In this document: positions 17,368-28,018 of the stretch, piece after piece
Position numbering within the stretch: the stretch's first letter is position 1
Layout: each line of letters starts with the position of its first letter
The notes under the pieces: generated by a model
Database searches by the model: none
What the model saw: the letters and a program-made list of their open reading frames with translations, nothing else
Told to the model about the DNA's origin: nothing
NCBI RefSeq assembly: GCF_000420165.1
Contig: NZ_ATUK01000010.1
Location: forward strand, 558,001 to 622,000
DNA length: 64,000 nt
Direction of reading: 5' to 3'
Origin: Thioalkalivibrio sp. AKL19
GTDB lineage: Bacteria; Pseudomonadota; Gammaproteobacteria; Ectothiorhodospirales; Ectothiorhodospiraceae
Position numbers and translations under genes: made by a program

Positions 17368-17937
17368 TCAGTGGTGGTGACCTTCGTGGCCGTGATGCTC
17401 AGCCCCCGGGTGGTTTTCCGCCTCGCCGTGATAACCGCGGGCCTGCCGATAGCGCGCTTTCTGCTCCTCGCTGAGCAACGCATCCATCTTCAGATGGTAG
17501 GACAGGTGCAGGTGGCGCAGGCGGCCACGCAACTCGCCGATCTCGACCGTGACCGTCTCGATGGTATCGCTGGAGATCCCGCCCTCCGCGAAGCGCGCGT
17601 CCAGTTCCCTTTCGCGCTCCACGATGCGCCGGCCCAATTCGCGCGCCTGCTCCCGCATGGTCTCGAACAGCCGCTCGGTCTCGCGGTGCTGGTCGGTCGT
17701 CAGGCCCAGCTCCCCGGCCACCTCCAGCACATGCAGCGGGCCCGGATAGCCGTGCAGCTCGGCCGGCAGCGCCATCCCCATGCCGCGCCCTTCCAGGAGG
17801 TCTTCGGTCTCCTGCGCGGAGAGCGCCTTGATTTCGCGTTCCTGCAACCCGGAATACGGATTTGTCGCGGCCGATGCGGACATCACCAGTGCAAGGCTCG
17901 CGCCCACCAACCCCAAAAACGCGATAACACGATGCAT
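17368..17937 (-). CDS. Periplasmic Spy/CpxP-like protein with His-rich tail
   Basis: 189-residue exported protein with a signal peptide (residues 1-23, cleavage after ASA). The body is helical with a GLTTDQ (LTxxQ-type) motif and a second LSEEQKARYRQ motif, both typical of the Spy/CpxP/heavy-metal-sensor family. Long charged helices (about 85-165) are likely coiled coil. The last 15 residues are rich in His (HPGAEHHGHEGHHH) and could bind divalent metal. A role in periplasmic chaperoning or metal sensing is inferred. The bicupin lies 73 bases downstream on the same strand. Confidence 0.75.
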   Translation of the reverse strand: MHRVIAFLGLVGASLALVMSASAATNPYSGLQEREIKALSAQETEDLLEGRGMGMALPAELHGYPGPLHVLEVAGELGLTTDQHRETERLFETMREQARELGRRIVERERELDARFAEGGISSDTIETVTVEIGELRGRLRHLHLSYHLKMDALLSEEQKARYRQARGYHGEAENHPGAEHHGHEGHHH

Positions 17938-18060
17938 GAAGGAATCCCCTGGCAAGAAATGGCGTCTGGATTGTAGTGCCCGGTCGATCATGGGACACCG
18001 AATCGTTCGCGGACGTCTAGACTCCGGATCGATACTCATAAAAAGGCAAAAGGACGCGAC

Positions 18061-19422
18061 ATGCTGATTATCGGATTGATTGTGGTCGTCGCCGCGCTGG
18101 TGTTCGCCACCGCGAAACTGCGCGTACATCCGTTCCTCGCCCTGCTGATCGCCGCCTTCGCGATGGCACTCATCGGCGGTATCGCGCCGCGCGAGGCGAT
18201 CAGCGTCATCAACGACGGCTTCGGCAGCACCCTGGGCTACATCGGCATCGTGATCGCCCTGGGCACGATCATCGGGGTCATCCTCGACCGCACCGGAGCG
18301 GCCGTGGTGATGGCGGAGGCGATCATCCGCGCGCTGTCCGACCGCTTCCCCACCCTGACGGTCTCGATCATCGGCTACATCGTGTCCATCCCGGTGTTCT
18401 GCGACTCCGGCTACGTGATCCTGAACTCGCTGAAGAACGCGCTGGCCAAGACCGCCGGCATCTCGGTGGTGGCCATGAGTGTCGCGCTGGCCACCGGGCT
18501 GTTCGCCACGCACAACTTCGTGCCGCCCACCCCCGGCCCGATCGCGGCCGCCAGCAACATCGGCATCGCCGATGCCCTGGGCCTGGTGATCCTGGTCGGG
18601 CTGTTCGTCTCGGCCGTAGCGGCCGCGGTGGGCTGGCTGTGGGCCAGCCGCTACGCGCATGCCAATGACGAAGAGCTGCTGGAACCGGACCCGATCAGCG
18701 AGGCCACCGGGCAGGAGGTCGAGAGGGAAGAGATCAAGCTGGAGCACCGCCCGACCACGCTGGGCGCGTTCATGCCCATCCTGGCGCCGATCGTGCTGAT
18801 CTCCATCGGCTCCGTCGCCTTGCTGGCCACCCGCGACACCGAGGCCGGGATATTCGCCAGCGCACTGATCTTCCTCGGCACCCCGGTCGTGGCGCTGGCC
18901 ATCGGCGTGATCTTCGCGCTGCTGCTGATCAAGGGCGCCGGCATCAAGGATCGGTTCCACCAGATGACGGTGGACGCCATCCTGCTCGCGGCCCCGATCA
19001 TCCTGATCACCGGGGCCGGGGGCGCCTTCGGCAACGTGCTGCGCGAGACCCCGATCGGCGATCAGCTGGGTGACCTGCTGAGCGGCCTGGGTCTGGGCCT
19101 GCTGGTGCCGTTCCTGATCGCGGCGGCGCTGAAGTCCGCCCAGGGGTCGTCAACCGTGGCGCTGGTCACCGCCTCCAGCATGATCGCGCCGATGCTGGCC
19201 TCGCTGGGGCTGGACTCGACCATGGGCATGGTGCTGGCCGTGATGGCCGTGGGTGCCGGTGCGATGACCGTCTCGCACGCCAACGACAGCTTTTTCTGGG
19301 TGGTCACCCAGTTCAGCCGCATGAAGGTGTCCACCGCGTACAAGGTTTTCACCACCGCCACGTTGCTACAGGGCATCAGCGCGATGATCACCATCTACAT
19401 CCTGGGCCTGATCTTTGTCTGA
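18061..19422 (+). CDS. GntP-family permease (probable glycerate/gluconate uptake)
   Basis: 453-residue proton-coupled carrier of the GntP family with about 12-14 hydrophobic helices. Typical blocks are seen: VISVINDGFGSTLGYIGIVIALGTIIG, HNFVPPTPGP and SHANDSFFWVV. A hydrophilic loop with LEPDPISEATGQEVEREE lies in mid-protein (about 205-230). The glycerate kinase gene overlaps its end by eight bases, so glycerate is the likeliest substrate, although GntP members also take gluconate and related acids. Confidence 0.88.
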   Translation: MLIIGLIVVVAALVFATAKLRVHPFLALLIAAFAMALIGGIAPREAISVINDGFGSTLGYIGIVIALGTIIGVILDRTGAAVVMAEAIIRALSDRFPTLTVSIIGYIVSIPVFCDSGYVILNSLKNALAKTAGISVVAMSVALATGLFATHNFVPPTPGPIAAASNIGIADALGLVILVGLFVSAVAAAVGWLWASRYAHANDEELLEPDPISEATGQEVEREEIKLEHRPTTLGAFMPILAPIVLISIGSVALLATRDTEAGIFASALIFLGTPVVALAIGVIFALLLIKGAGIKDRFHQMTVDAILLAAPIILITGAGGAFGNVLRETPIGDQLGDLLSGLGLGLLVPFLIAAALKSAQGSSTVALVTASSMIAPMLASLGLDSTMGMVLAVMAVGAGAMTVSHANDSFFWVVTQFSRMKVSTAYKVFTTATLLQGISAMITIYILGLIFV

Positions 19423-20569
19423 ACGACTCCGGGTCGTCGTTTGCCCGGACAGCTACAAGGGCAGCCTGGAGGCCGAGGACGTGGCCGCCGCCATGGCCCG
19501 CGGGGTGCACGCCGCCCGACCGGATGCCCGGGTACGCTCCCTGCCCATGGCGGATGGCGGCGAGGGCACGGCCCGACTCGTCAGCCACACCCTTGGCTGG
19601 GCCTGGCACCTGTCGGATGTGACCGACCCCACCGGCGCCCACCTGAGCGCCGGATGGGGTTGTGACCACCACGAGCAACGGGCGGTCATTGATGTCGCCT
19701 CCGCCTGCGGGCTGGACCGGATCCCCGACGACCGGCACGACCCCTGGCAGCTCCACAGCTTCGGCGTCGGCGAACTGATGCTTGCGGCCCTGGACGCCGG
19801 CGCCGAACACCTGCTGATCGGCCTCGGCGGCAGCGGCACGGTGGATGGCGGCGCGGGCATGCTGGCCGCCCTGGGCGTACGCTTCCTGGATGCCGAGGGG
19901 CACGCGCTTGCGCCCCACCCGGCCGGCCTGGCCGATCTCGTGCGGGTCGATTTCGACGCACTGGACCCACGCCTGGCCCGCATCGACATCACCGTAGTGA
20001 ACGACGTGGACAACCCCCTGACCGGGTCGGATGGCGCGGCGGCGATATTCGGCCCGCAAAAGGGCCTGAAGGCGGCCGACATCCCGGCGATGGATGGGCA
20101 CATGGAGCACCTGGCGCGTTGCATTGATGCCGCCGGGCACCTCCAACGTCCCACCGACACCCCGGGTGCCGGCGCCGCCGGTGGGCTCGGGTTCGCACTG
20201 GACTGCGTCCTCGGCGGCAGCGCGCGCATGGGCGCGGGCTACCTGGCCGAACTGATCGGGCTGGACGCCGCAATCCGCGAGGCCGATCTGGTCATCACCG
20301 GCGAGGGCCAGCTGGACGGCCAGACCTCGCACGGCAAGGTGGTCGCCGAGGTGGTACGCCGCGCGCGGGACCTGCAGGTCCCCGTGGTGGCGATCGCCGG
20401 CTCCATCGCCTGCGACGAGGCCGAGATCGCCGACTTCGGCCTGAGCGACGCCCGCGCCCTGTGCGACGGCAGCATCACCCTGGACCAGGCCCTGGCCCGC
20501 CCCGCACACTACATCGCCGAGCGCACCCGTGCCCTGATCGAGGCGGCCGAACCGGGTGTCCGACCGTGA
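19415..20569 (+). CDS. garK: Glycerate 2-kinase
   Basis: 384-residue GarK/GlxK-type enzyme that phosphorylates D-glycerate to 2-phosphoglycerate. The N-terminal VVVCPDSYKGSLEAEDVAAAM, the MADGGEGTARL loop, GLGGSGTVDGGAGMLAALG and the C-terminal ITGEGQLDGQTSHGKV are hallmarks. The frame's first usable start is a TTG at 19415, inside the end of the permease gene. Coupling to the transporter suggests uptake and entry of glycerate into glycolysis. Confidence 0.9.
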   Translation: MSERLRVVVCPDSYKGSLEAEDVAAAMARGVHAARPDARVRSLPMADGGEGTARLVSHTLGWAWHLSDVTDPTGAHLSAGWGCDHHEQRAVIDVASACGLDRIPDDRHDPWQLHSFGVGELMLAALDAGAEHLLIGLGGSGTVDGGAGMLAALGVRFLDAEGHALAPHPAGLADLVRVDFDALDPRLARIDITVVNDVDNPLTGSDGAAAIFGPQKGLKAADIPAMDGHMEHLARCIDAAGHLQRPTDTPGAGAAGGLGFALDCVLGGSARMGAGYLAELIGLDAAIREADLVITGEGQLDGQTSHGKVVAEVVRRARDLQVPVVAIAGSIACDEAEIADFGLSDARALCDGSITLDQALARPAHYIAERTRALIEAAEPGVRP

Positions 20570-20661
20570 ATCAGCGGAATGCTCCCGCCTGAAAGGAACG
20601 TGTTCGGTTGATCCGGGTCCGATTCGCGGCACGGAGCGATACGAACCCAAAGGAAGACCTC

Positions 20662-21765
20662 ATGACCGAGCTGGATGACGCACTTTTTCGCCCCTACCGC
20701 CTGGGCCCGCTGGAGCTGCCGAACCGGGTGCTGATGTCCCCGCTGACGCGCTCGCGCGCCGGGCAGCCAGGCGACGTGCCCACTGATCTGAACGCCGAGT
20801 ACTACGCGCAGCGTGCCGGTGCCGGCCTGATCATCAGCGAGGCGACGCAGGTCTCGCCGCAGGGCAAGGGGTATGCGTTCACCCCGGGCATCCACTCGCA
20901 GGAGCAGGTGGACGGATGGCGCAAGGTCACCGAGGCCGTGCATGGCGCCGGGGGACGCATCCAGGCGCAGCTGTGGCACGTCGGCCGCATCTCGCGCCCG
21001 GAGCTACAATCCGACGGTCAGAAGCCAGTCGCCCCTTCCGCGATCCAGCCGGAGGACGCCTATACCTTCATCAGTGCCGAATCCGGCATGGTTGAAGTAC
21101 TGGAGCCGCGCGCGCTGGAACTCGACGAGTTGCCGGGCATCGTGGAGCAGTATCGCCAGGGCGCGCAGAATGCCAAGGCGGCGGGCTTCGACGGCGTGCA
21201 GATCCACGCCGCCAACGGCTACCTGCTGGACCAGTTCATCCGCAGTGGCAGCAACCACCGCACCGACGCCTACGGGGGCTCGGTGGAGAACCGCATCCGC
21301 CTGCCGCTCGAGGTGGTGCGCGCGGTGATCGAGATCTGGGGTCCGGAGCGCGTGGGCATCCGCGTGAGCCCGACCGGCAGTTTCAACGGCATGCATGATG
21401 ATGATCCGCTGGAAACCTACAGCGCCTTCGCCGAGGCCCTGGATGCCACCGGCATCGCCTACATCGAGGTGGTGGAGGACTCCTTCCAGGGCAACCACGA
21501 ATCCGGCCGCCCGGAATCCATCATCGACGCGATCCGCGCGCGCTTCAGCCATACCTACATCGGCAACGGCGCCTACACCGCCGAAGAGGCACGCCAGCGC
21601 ATCGACGCCGGCCGCTGCGACCTGGTCACCTTTGGCCGCCCGTTCATCGCCAACCCGGACCTGCCCGAACGCTTCCGCCAGGGCGCCCCGCTCAGCGAGT
21701 GGGACGAAGCCACCTTCTACGGCGGCGACGAACACGGCTACACCGACTACCCGGCGCTCACGTGA
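20662..21765 (+). CDS. Old Yellow Enzyme family NADH:flavin oxidoreductase (NemA-like)
   Basis: 367-residue FMN-dependent ene-reductase with a TIM barrel. Family marks are SPLTRSRAG near the N-terminus, QLWHVGRISRP, and the long signature IHAANGYLLDQFIRSG followed by HRTDAYGGSVENRIR. A ITFGRPFIANPDLPER-type end (here VTFGRPF) is also present. The ATG at 20662 follows AAGGAAG. Members reduce activated alkenes, quinones, N-ethylmaleimide or nitro-esters; the natural substrate is not evident. Close to NemA by sequence. Confidence 0.9.
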   Translation: MTELDDALFRPYRLGPLELPNRVLMSPLTRSRAGQPGDVPTDLNAEYYAQRAGAGLIISEATQVSPQGKGYAFTPGIHSQEQVDGWRKVTEAVHGAGGRIQAQLWHVGRISRPELQSDGQKPVAPSAIQPEDAYTFISAESGMVEVLEPRALELDELPGIVEQYRQGAQNAKAAGFDGVQIHAANGYLLDQFIRSGSNHRTDAYGGSVENRIRLPLEVVRAVIEIWGPERVGIRVSPTGSFNGMHDDDPLETYSAFAEALDATGIAYIEVVEDSFQGNHESGRPESIIDAIRARFSHTYIGNGAYTAEEARQRIDAGRCDLVTFGRPFIANPDLPERFRQGAPLSEWDEATFYGGDEHGYTDYPALT

Positions 21766-21806
21766 CCCGTGGCTCTTTCCGGCCGTCGGCAGGGCCTCTG
21801 AATTAG

Positions 21807-24026
<2,220 letters not shown>

Positions 24027-24902
24027 ATGGCAGACGCCGCAAGCGCAACCGGCGACGACATCCTCGACGTCACCCAGGAGAGTTTCCAGCAGGCCGTGCT
24101 GGACGAGTCCCACCTGCGCCCGGTCGTGGTGGATTTCTGGGCCGCCTGGTGCGGCCCCTGTCAGCAGCTGATGCCGCTCTTGCAGCAACTGGCGGCCCAG
24201 TATGCCGGCAAGTTCCGTCTGGCCAAGGTCAACAGCGACGAGCAACAGGCCCTAGCACAGCAGTATGGCGTGCGCAGCCTGCCCACCGTGATGGTGTTTC
24301 GTCACGGCAAGCCGGTGGACCAGTTCATGGGGGTGCAGCCGGAGCCGAACATCCGCGCGATGATCGACAAGTACCTCGAGAAGCCCTCGGACAAGCTGAT
24401 CGAAAAGGCGCGCGAACAGGCCCAGGCAGGCGACACGGACGGCGCCGTGGCTACGCTGCGCGCAGCTCTCGAGGAAGACCCCGACAGCAGCGACCTGCGC
24501 ATCGAACTGGCCCGCGCGCTGGCCCAGGCCGGCGACACGGACGGCGCCGAGGCCGAACTCGGCAAGCTTCCGCTGGGCCAGAGCGAGAAGGAAGAGGCCA
24601 GGGCCCTGCGTGCCCGACTGGTGTTCGCGAAGGCCGCCGCCGGCATTGATCCCCAGGCGGTGGCGCAGGAGCTGCAGGAAGGCGACCCGCGCCCCGAGGC
24701 ACTCGAACAGATGGCGGCCTACGCGATGCTTTCCGGCCGCGCCGAGGAGGCACTGGGGCTGTACCTGCAGCTGATGAAGCAGCACCGCGCCTACAACGAC
24801 GGGGCGGGACAGAAGGGCCTGCTGGCGGCCTTCGAGGTACTCGGCAACGACCACCCGCTGGTGGGTCAGTTCCGTCGGCAGATGGCCTCGCTGCTGTATT
24901 GA
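24027..24902 (+). CDS. cnoX: Thioredoxin-like chaperedoxin with TPR-like C-terminus (CnoX/YbbN)
   Basis: 291-residue protein with a thioredoxin domain (residues 10-120) and an alpha-helical TPR-like half. The redox site is WAAWCGPCQQL, an active CGPC, unlike the SQHC of E. coli YbbN. VRSLPTVMVFRHGKPVDQFMG is the usual cis-proline region. The C-terminal half has tandem AQAGDTDGA helix repeats. CnoX proteins bind oxidatively damaged clients and pass them to GroEL. The start at 24027 has CAGGAGGG just before it. Confidence 0.88.
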   Translation: MADAASATGDDILDVTQESFQQAVLDESHLRPVVVDFWAAWCGPCQQLMPLLQQLAAQYAGKFRLAKVNSDEQQALAQQYGVRSLPTVMVFRHGKPVDQFMGVQPEPNIRAMIDKYLEKPSDKLIEKAREQAQAGDTDGAVATLRAALEEDPDSSDLRIELARALAQAGDTDGAEAELGKLPLGQSEKEEARALRARLVFAKAAAGIDPQAVAQELQEGDPRPEALEQMAAYAMLSGRAEEALGLYLQLMKQHRAYNDGAGQKGLLAAFEVLGNDHPLVGQFRRQMASLLY

Positions 24903-24943
24903 CCGGGTTCCGATTGCTTAAGGAGACGCTGATCAAGCGCGGG

Positions 24944-24977
24944 CGGGGGCTTCGCGAGCAAGCTCGCTCCCACAGGG
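24944..24977. repeat. REP-type palindromic unit
   Basis: GGGGCTTCGCGAGCAAGCTC followed by GCTCCCACAGGG, close to the REP units of Pseudomonas-type genomes. It sits between the convergent cnoX and osmC-like genes, the usual place for REPs. Related to the pair at 3251-3330. Confidence 0.72.
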
Positions 24978-24999
24978 GGCTTCCCCACCTGTTACGCAA

Positions 25000-25401
25000 C
25001 TATTGTCTGGCGACGACCTCGCCGGTGAGCTGGGTACCGGCGGCGAGGGTCGAGTAGATCGTGCCCTTCTGCACGTTGCGGTGCAGGATCTCGAGCATTT
25101 CCTCATCGGCATCGGTGCCGACCTCGACGCGGTATTCGATCTTCGCGATGGCCGGCGGATCGTCCTGGCGCCAGCCGCGCAGCTGGATGGCGATGCTGTC
25201 CACCTCGATGCGCAGCATCGGCAGGGCGCGCTGGATACCGCGCACCATGCAGGCGCCCAGCGAGGCCAGCATCAGCTCCGGCGGACTCAGGGCATCGTCG
25301 CGCCCGTCCATGTCGGTGTCCAGCGTGACCTCGGCCTGCTTGGCGCGCGCCAGACTCCCGTGCGTGTCTATCCGGTCGACATTCAGTTGATATTCGAGCA
25401 T
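25000..25401 (-). CDS. OsmC-family protein with a single cysteine
   Basis: 133-residue OsmC/Ohr fold protein. The first conserved cysteine is in SPPELMLASLGACMVRGIQ (C51). In peroxidase members a second cysteine follows the long helix in a CPVSNTL-type motif; here the equivalent stretch reads KGTIYSTLAAG, so it is missing. A normal two-cysteine hydroperoxidase cycle is therefore unlikely, and this may be one of the redox-independent or thiol-binding OsmC relatives. It stands 49 bases downstream of dsbC on the same strand. Confidence 0.85.
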   Translation of the reverse strand: MLEYQLNVDRIDTHGSLARAKQAEVTLDTDMDGRDDALSPPELMLASLGACMVRGIQRALPMLRIEVDSIAIQLRGWRQDDPPAIAKIEYRVEVGTDADEEMLEILHRNVQKGTIYSTLAAGTQLTGEVVARQ

Positions 25402-25450
25402 GCGATTTCCCCGCGGGCGCGGCGCCCGGTTCGTACCGGGCGCCGACGCG

Positions 25451-26164
25451 TCAGTTGCTGCCGAGGATGCGCTCGATCACGGCCTGCGGTTCCTGGTAGC
25501 CGGACATCTGCTGGCCACTCTCGGTGATCAGCGCCGGGGTGCCACGCAGCCCGAGCTGCTGGCCCATGGCCATGTGCTGGTCCTGCGGCGTGGAACAGCT
25601 GCCATCGATGTCATTCAGCTTGTCGCCTTCCTTGGCCCGGTCCATCGCCTCTTCGCGATCGTCCGCACACCAGATCCGGTCCATGATCTCGGGGGAGTCG
25701 CGACCCAGCACCGGGAACATCAGGTAGCGCACCTTGATGCCGGCGGCCAGGTATTCCGGCAGATCCTGGTGGATCTCGCGGCAGTAGGGGCAGTTCGGAT
25801 CGGTGAAGATATTCAGGACGCCGCGGGTATCGCCATCCGGCGAGTAGGTCACCAGCTCGCTGTCGTCGATGGCGGCGAACATGTCCGCACGCACGCCGCT
25901 GAGCGCGGACTGGGTCAGGTTCTCGCGGGTCTCCAGATCCACCATGTTGCCCTGGATCAGATAGCGGCCATCCGCGGACACGTAGAGGATATCGGTGCCG
26001 TAGCGGACCTCGTAGACCCCCTCCATCGGCGTTTGCCGGATGCTGTCGATCTCGGTGTCCGGAATGACCCCGGCCATGGATTCCTCGATGGCCTCGGTGG
26101 CCATGAGCGGGGTGCTGAACACGGCCAGGGCCGCGGCAAGGGGAAGAGCGTGTTTCAGGGACAT
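25451..26164 (-). CDS. dsbC: Periplasmic disulfide isomerase DsbC
   Basis: 237-residue thiol:disulfide interchange protein. A signal peptide covers about residues 1-22. An N-terminal dimerisation domain (23-85, GVYEVRYGTDILYVSADGRY) is followed by a thioredoxin fold with the active site CPYC (C125, C128) in FTDPNCPYCREI; most DsbC proteins have CGYC. A second cysteine pair (RIWCADD and DGSCSTP) matches the structural disulfide. GTPALI is the cis-proline loop. It lies directly downstream of xerD, the same order as in E. coli. Confidence 0.93.
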   Translation of the reverse strand: MSLKHALPLAAALAVFSTPLMATEAIEESMAGVIPDTEIDSIRQTPMEGVYEVRYGTDILYVSADGRYLIQGNMVDLETRENLTQSALSGVRADMFAAIDDSELVTYSPDGDTRGVLNIFTDPNCPYCREIHQDLPEYLAAGIKVRYLMFPVLGRDSPEIMDRIWCADDREEAMDRAKEGDKLNDIDGSCSTPQDQHMAMGQQLGLRGTPALITESGQQMSGYQEPQAVIERILGSN

Positions 26165-26252
26165 GGATTCTCTCGTGTCGATACAAAAAGCGGTGCCAGT
26201 CTACCAGCACGGGGGTGTACCCCGGGCATCCGGCGAGATCGGGTAGTAGACG

Positions 26253-27158
26253 TCAACCGCGGGGATGATGTTCCGCATGCAGGCCCTGCAGACGGGCACG
26301 TGCGACGTGGGTATAGATTTGCGTGGTCGACAGGCTGCTATGGCCCAGCAGCATCTGCACCACGCGCAGATCCGCCCCGTGGTCCAGCAGGTGGGTGGCA
26401 AACGCATGGCGCAGGGTGTGTGGCGACAGCGGCGACTCGATGCCGGCACGGCGCGCGTGGGCCTTGATGCGGTACCAGAAGGCCTGGCGGGTGAGGCCGC
26501 TGCCGCGCCGGGTGACGAAAACCGACTCGCAGGGCGGATGCCCGTCCATCAGATCCGGCCGTGCCTCGCGCTGATAGCGGGCCAGCCAGTGGGCCGCCTC
26601 CTCGCCCAGCGGGACCAGGCGTTCCTTGTCACCCTTGCCGGTAATGCGCACCACCCCCTGGCGGCTGTTCACCTCCGACTGCTCCAGCCCCACCAGTTCG
26701 GAGACCCGCAACCCGGTGGCGTACATCAGTTCCAGCATCGCGCGGTCCCGCAGGCCGACCGCATCCGCGAGATCCGGGGCCCGCAGCAGGGCCTCCACCT
26801 GGGCCTCGGACAGGCTGTCCGGCAACGGGCGTCCGGCCCGGGGGGATTCGATGCCGGCGCTGGGGTCGTCCTCGCGCTCGCCCTGATGAACCAGGTAGCG
26901 ATAGAAACGGCGAATGCTGGACAGTGCCCGGGTGATGGACTTCGGCCGCGCCCCGCCCTGCATCCGCGTGCTGACATAGCCCAGGAGATCGGCCGCACCG
27001 GCGGTCTCCAGGCTTGCGCCCCTGGCTTCCAGCCAGTGCGTCAGGCTCTCCAGATCGCGGCGGTAGGCCACCAGGGTGTGGTCGGACAGGCCCTCGACCG
27101 CCCAGAGCTCATCCAGGAAACGGTCGAGGGCCCGCGAGCTCGTCGCGGCGACGGTCAC
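26253..27158 (-). CDS. xerD: Site-specific tyrosine recombinase XerD
   Basis: 301-residue recombinase that with XerC resolves chromosome dimers at dif under FtsK control. The N-terminal SAM-like domain (about 1-95) is followed by a catalytic domain with Arg in ATGLRVSELVGLE, Lys in ITGKGDKERLVPL, HTLRHAFATHLL, GHSSLSTTQ and the nucleophile Tyr in IYTHV. Length and downstream dsbC favour XerD over XerC. The start is a GTG at 27158, three bases after the slipin stop, so the two are probably co-transcribed. Confidence 0.93.
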   Translation of the reverse strand: MTVAATSSRALDRFLDELWAVEGLSDHTLVAYRRDLESLTHWLEARGASLETAGAADLLGYVSTRMQGGARPKSITRALSSIRRFYRYLVHQGEREDDPSAGIESPRAGRPLPDSLSEAQVEALLRAPDLADAVGLRDRAMLELMYATGLRVSELVGLEQSEVNSRQGVVRITGKGDKERLVPLGEEAAHWLARYQREARPDLMDGHPPCESVFVTRRGSGLTRQAFWYRIKAHARRAGIESPLSPHTLRHAFATHLLDHGADLRVVQMLLGHSSLSTTQIYTHVARARLQGLHAEHHPRG

Positions 27159-27161
27159 GCG

Positions 27162-27980
27162 TCAGGGCTGGCCGCCACCAGGGTTGCCCGGGTTGGCCGG
27201 TGCCTCCGGGGTCTCCGCCCGGAATTTGCCGGCCAGACTCTCGAACACCTTGGTCAGCTCCAGCGGCAGCGGGAAGAAGATACTGTTGGCGGTGCCGTTG
27301 GTCGACATGTCCGCCATGGTCTGCAGGTAGCGCAGCTGCAGCGCGGCCGGGCTCGCCTCCATCTTCTGCGCCGCCTGCACCAGCTTCTCGGCGGCCTGCA
27401 GCTCGCCTTCCGCATGGATGACCTTGGCGCGGCGTTCGCGCTCGGCCTCGGCCTGGCGGGCGATCGCGCGGATCATGGAGTCGTCCAGATCGACATGCTT
27501 GATCTCGACGTTGGTGACCTTGATGCCCCAGGCGTCGGTCTGCGCGTCGAGGATCTCCTGGATGTCGTTGTTCAGCTTGTCACGCTCGGAGAGCATCTCG
27601 TCGAGATCATGCTTGCCGAGCACCGAACGCAACGTGGTCTGCGCCAGCTGGCTGGTCGCGGCGTAGTAGTCCTCCACCTGGATGACCGACTTGGCCGAAT
27701 CCACCACGCGGAAGTACAGCACCGCGTTGACCCGGACGGTGACGTTGTCCTGCGAGATCACGTCCTGACTGGGTACGTCGAGGGTGATGATGCGCAGGTC
27801 AATGCGCACCATCTGCTGGATGCCCGGGATCACGATGATCAGTCCGGGACCCTTGACCGACTGGAACCGGCCCAGGAAGAAGATGACGCCACGCTCGTAC
27901 TCGCGCAGCACCTTGATCGACATCACGATGATGGCGATCAGGATGACTAGCGGGACGACAAAGAAACCGAGATCGTTCAT
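27162..27980 (-). CDS. Slipin (stomatin/prohibitin family) membrane protein
   Basis: 272-residue SPFH-domain protein with one N-terminal membrane segment (residues 5-24). The SPFH core spans about 25-195: [44 protein letters not shown] helical coiled-coil part rich in Ala, Glu and Arg ([22 protein letters not shown]) and a Pro/Gly tail follow. Slipins form membrane rings with their NfeD partners, whose gene precedes it here by 38 bases. Confidence 0.93.
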   Translation of the reverse strand: MNDLGFFVVPLVILIAIIVMSIKVLREYERGVIFFLGRFQSVKGPGLIIVIPGIQQMVRIDLRIITLDVPSQDVISQDNVTVRVNAVLYFRVVDSAKSVIQVEDYYAATSQLAQTTLRSVLGKHDLDEMLSERDKLNNDIQEILDAQTDAWGIKVTNVEIKHVDLDDSMIRAIARQAEAERERRAKVIHAEGELQAAEKLVQAAQKMEASPAALQLRYLQTMADMSTNGTANSIFFPLPLELTKVFESLAGKFRAETPEAPANPGNPGGGQP

Positions 27981-28018
27981 GTCCTGCTCCTTCTACGTTG
28001 TGAACACCGAACGGCTGG

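Noticed and set aside
26253-27158. xerD as an integrase of a mobile element
   Set aside because: Length, motifs and the downstream dsbC match the chromosomal XerD.
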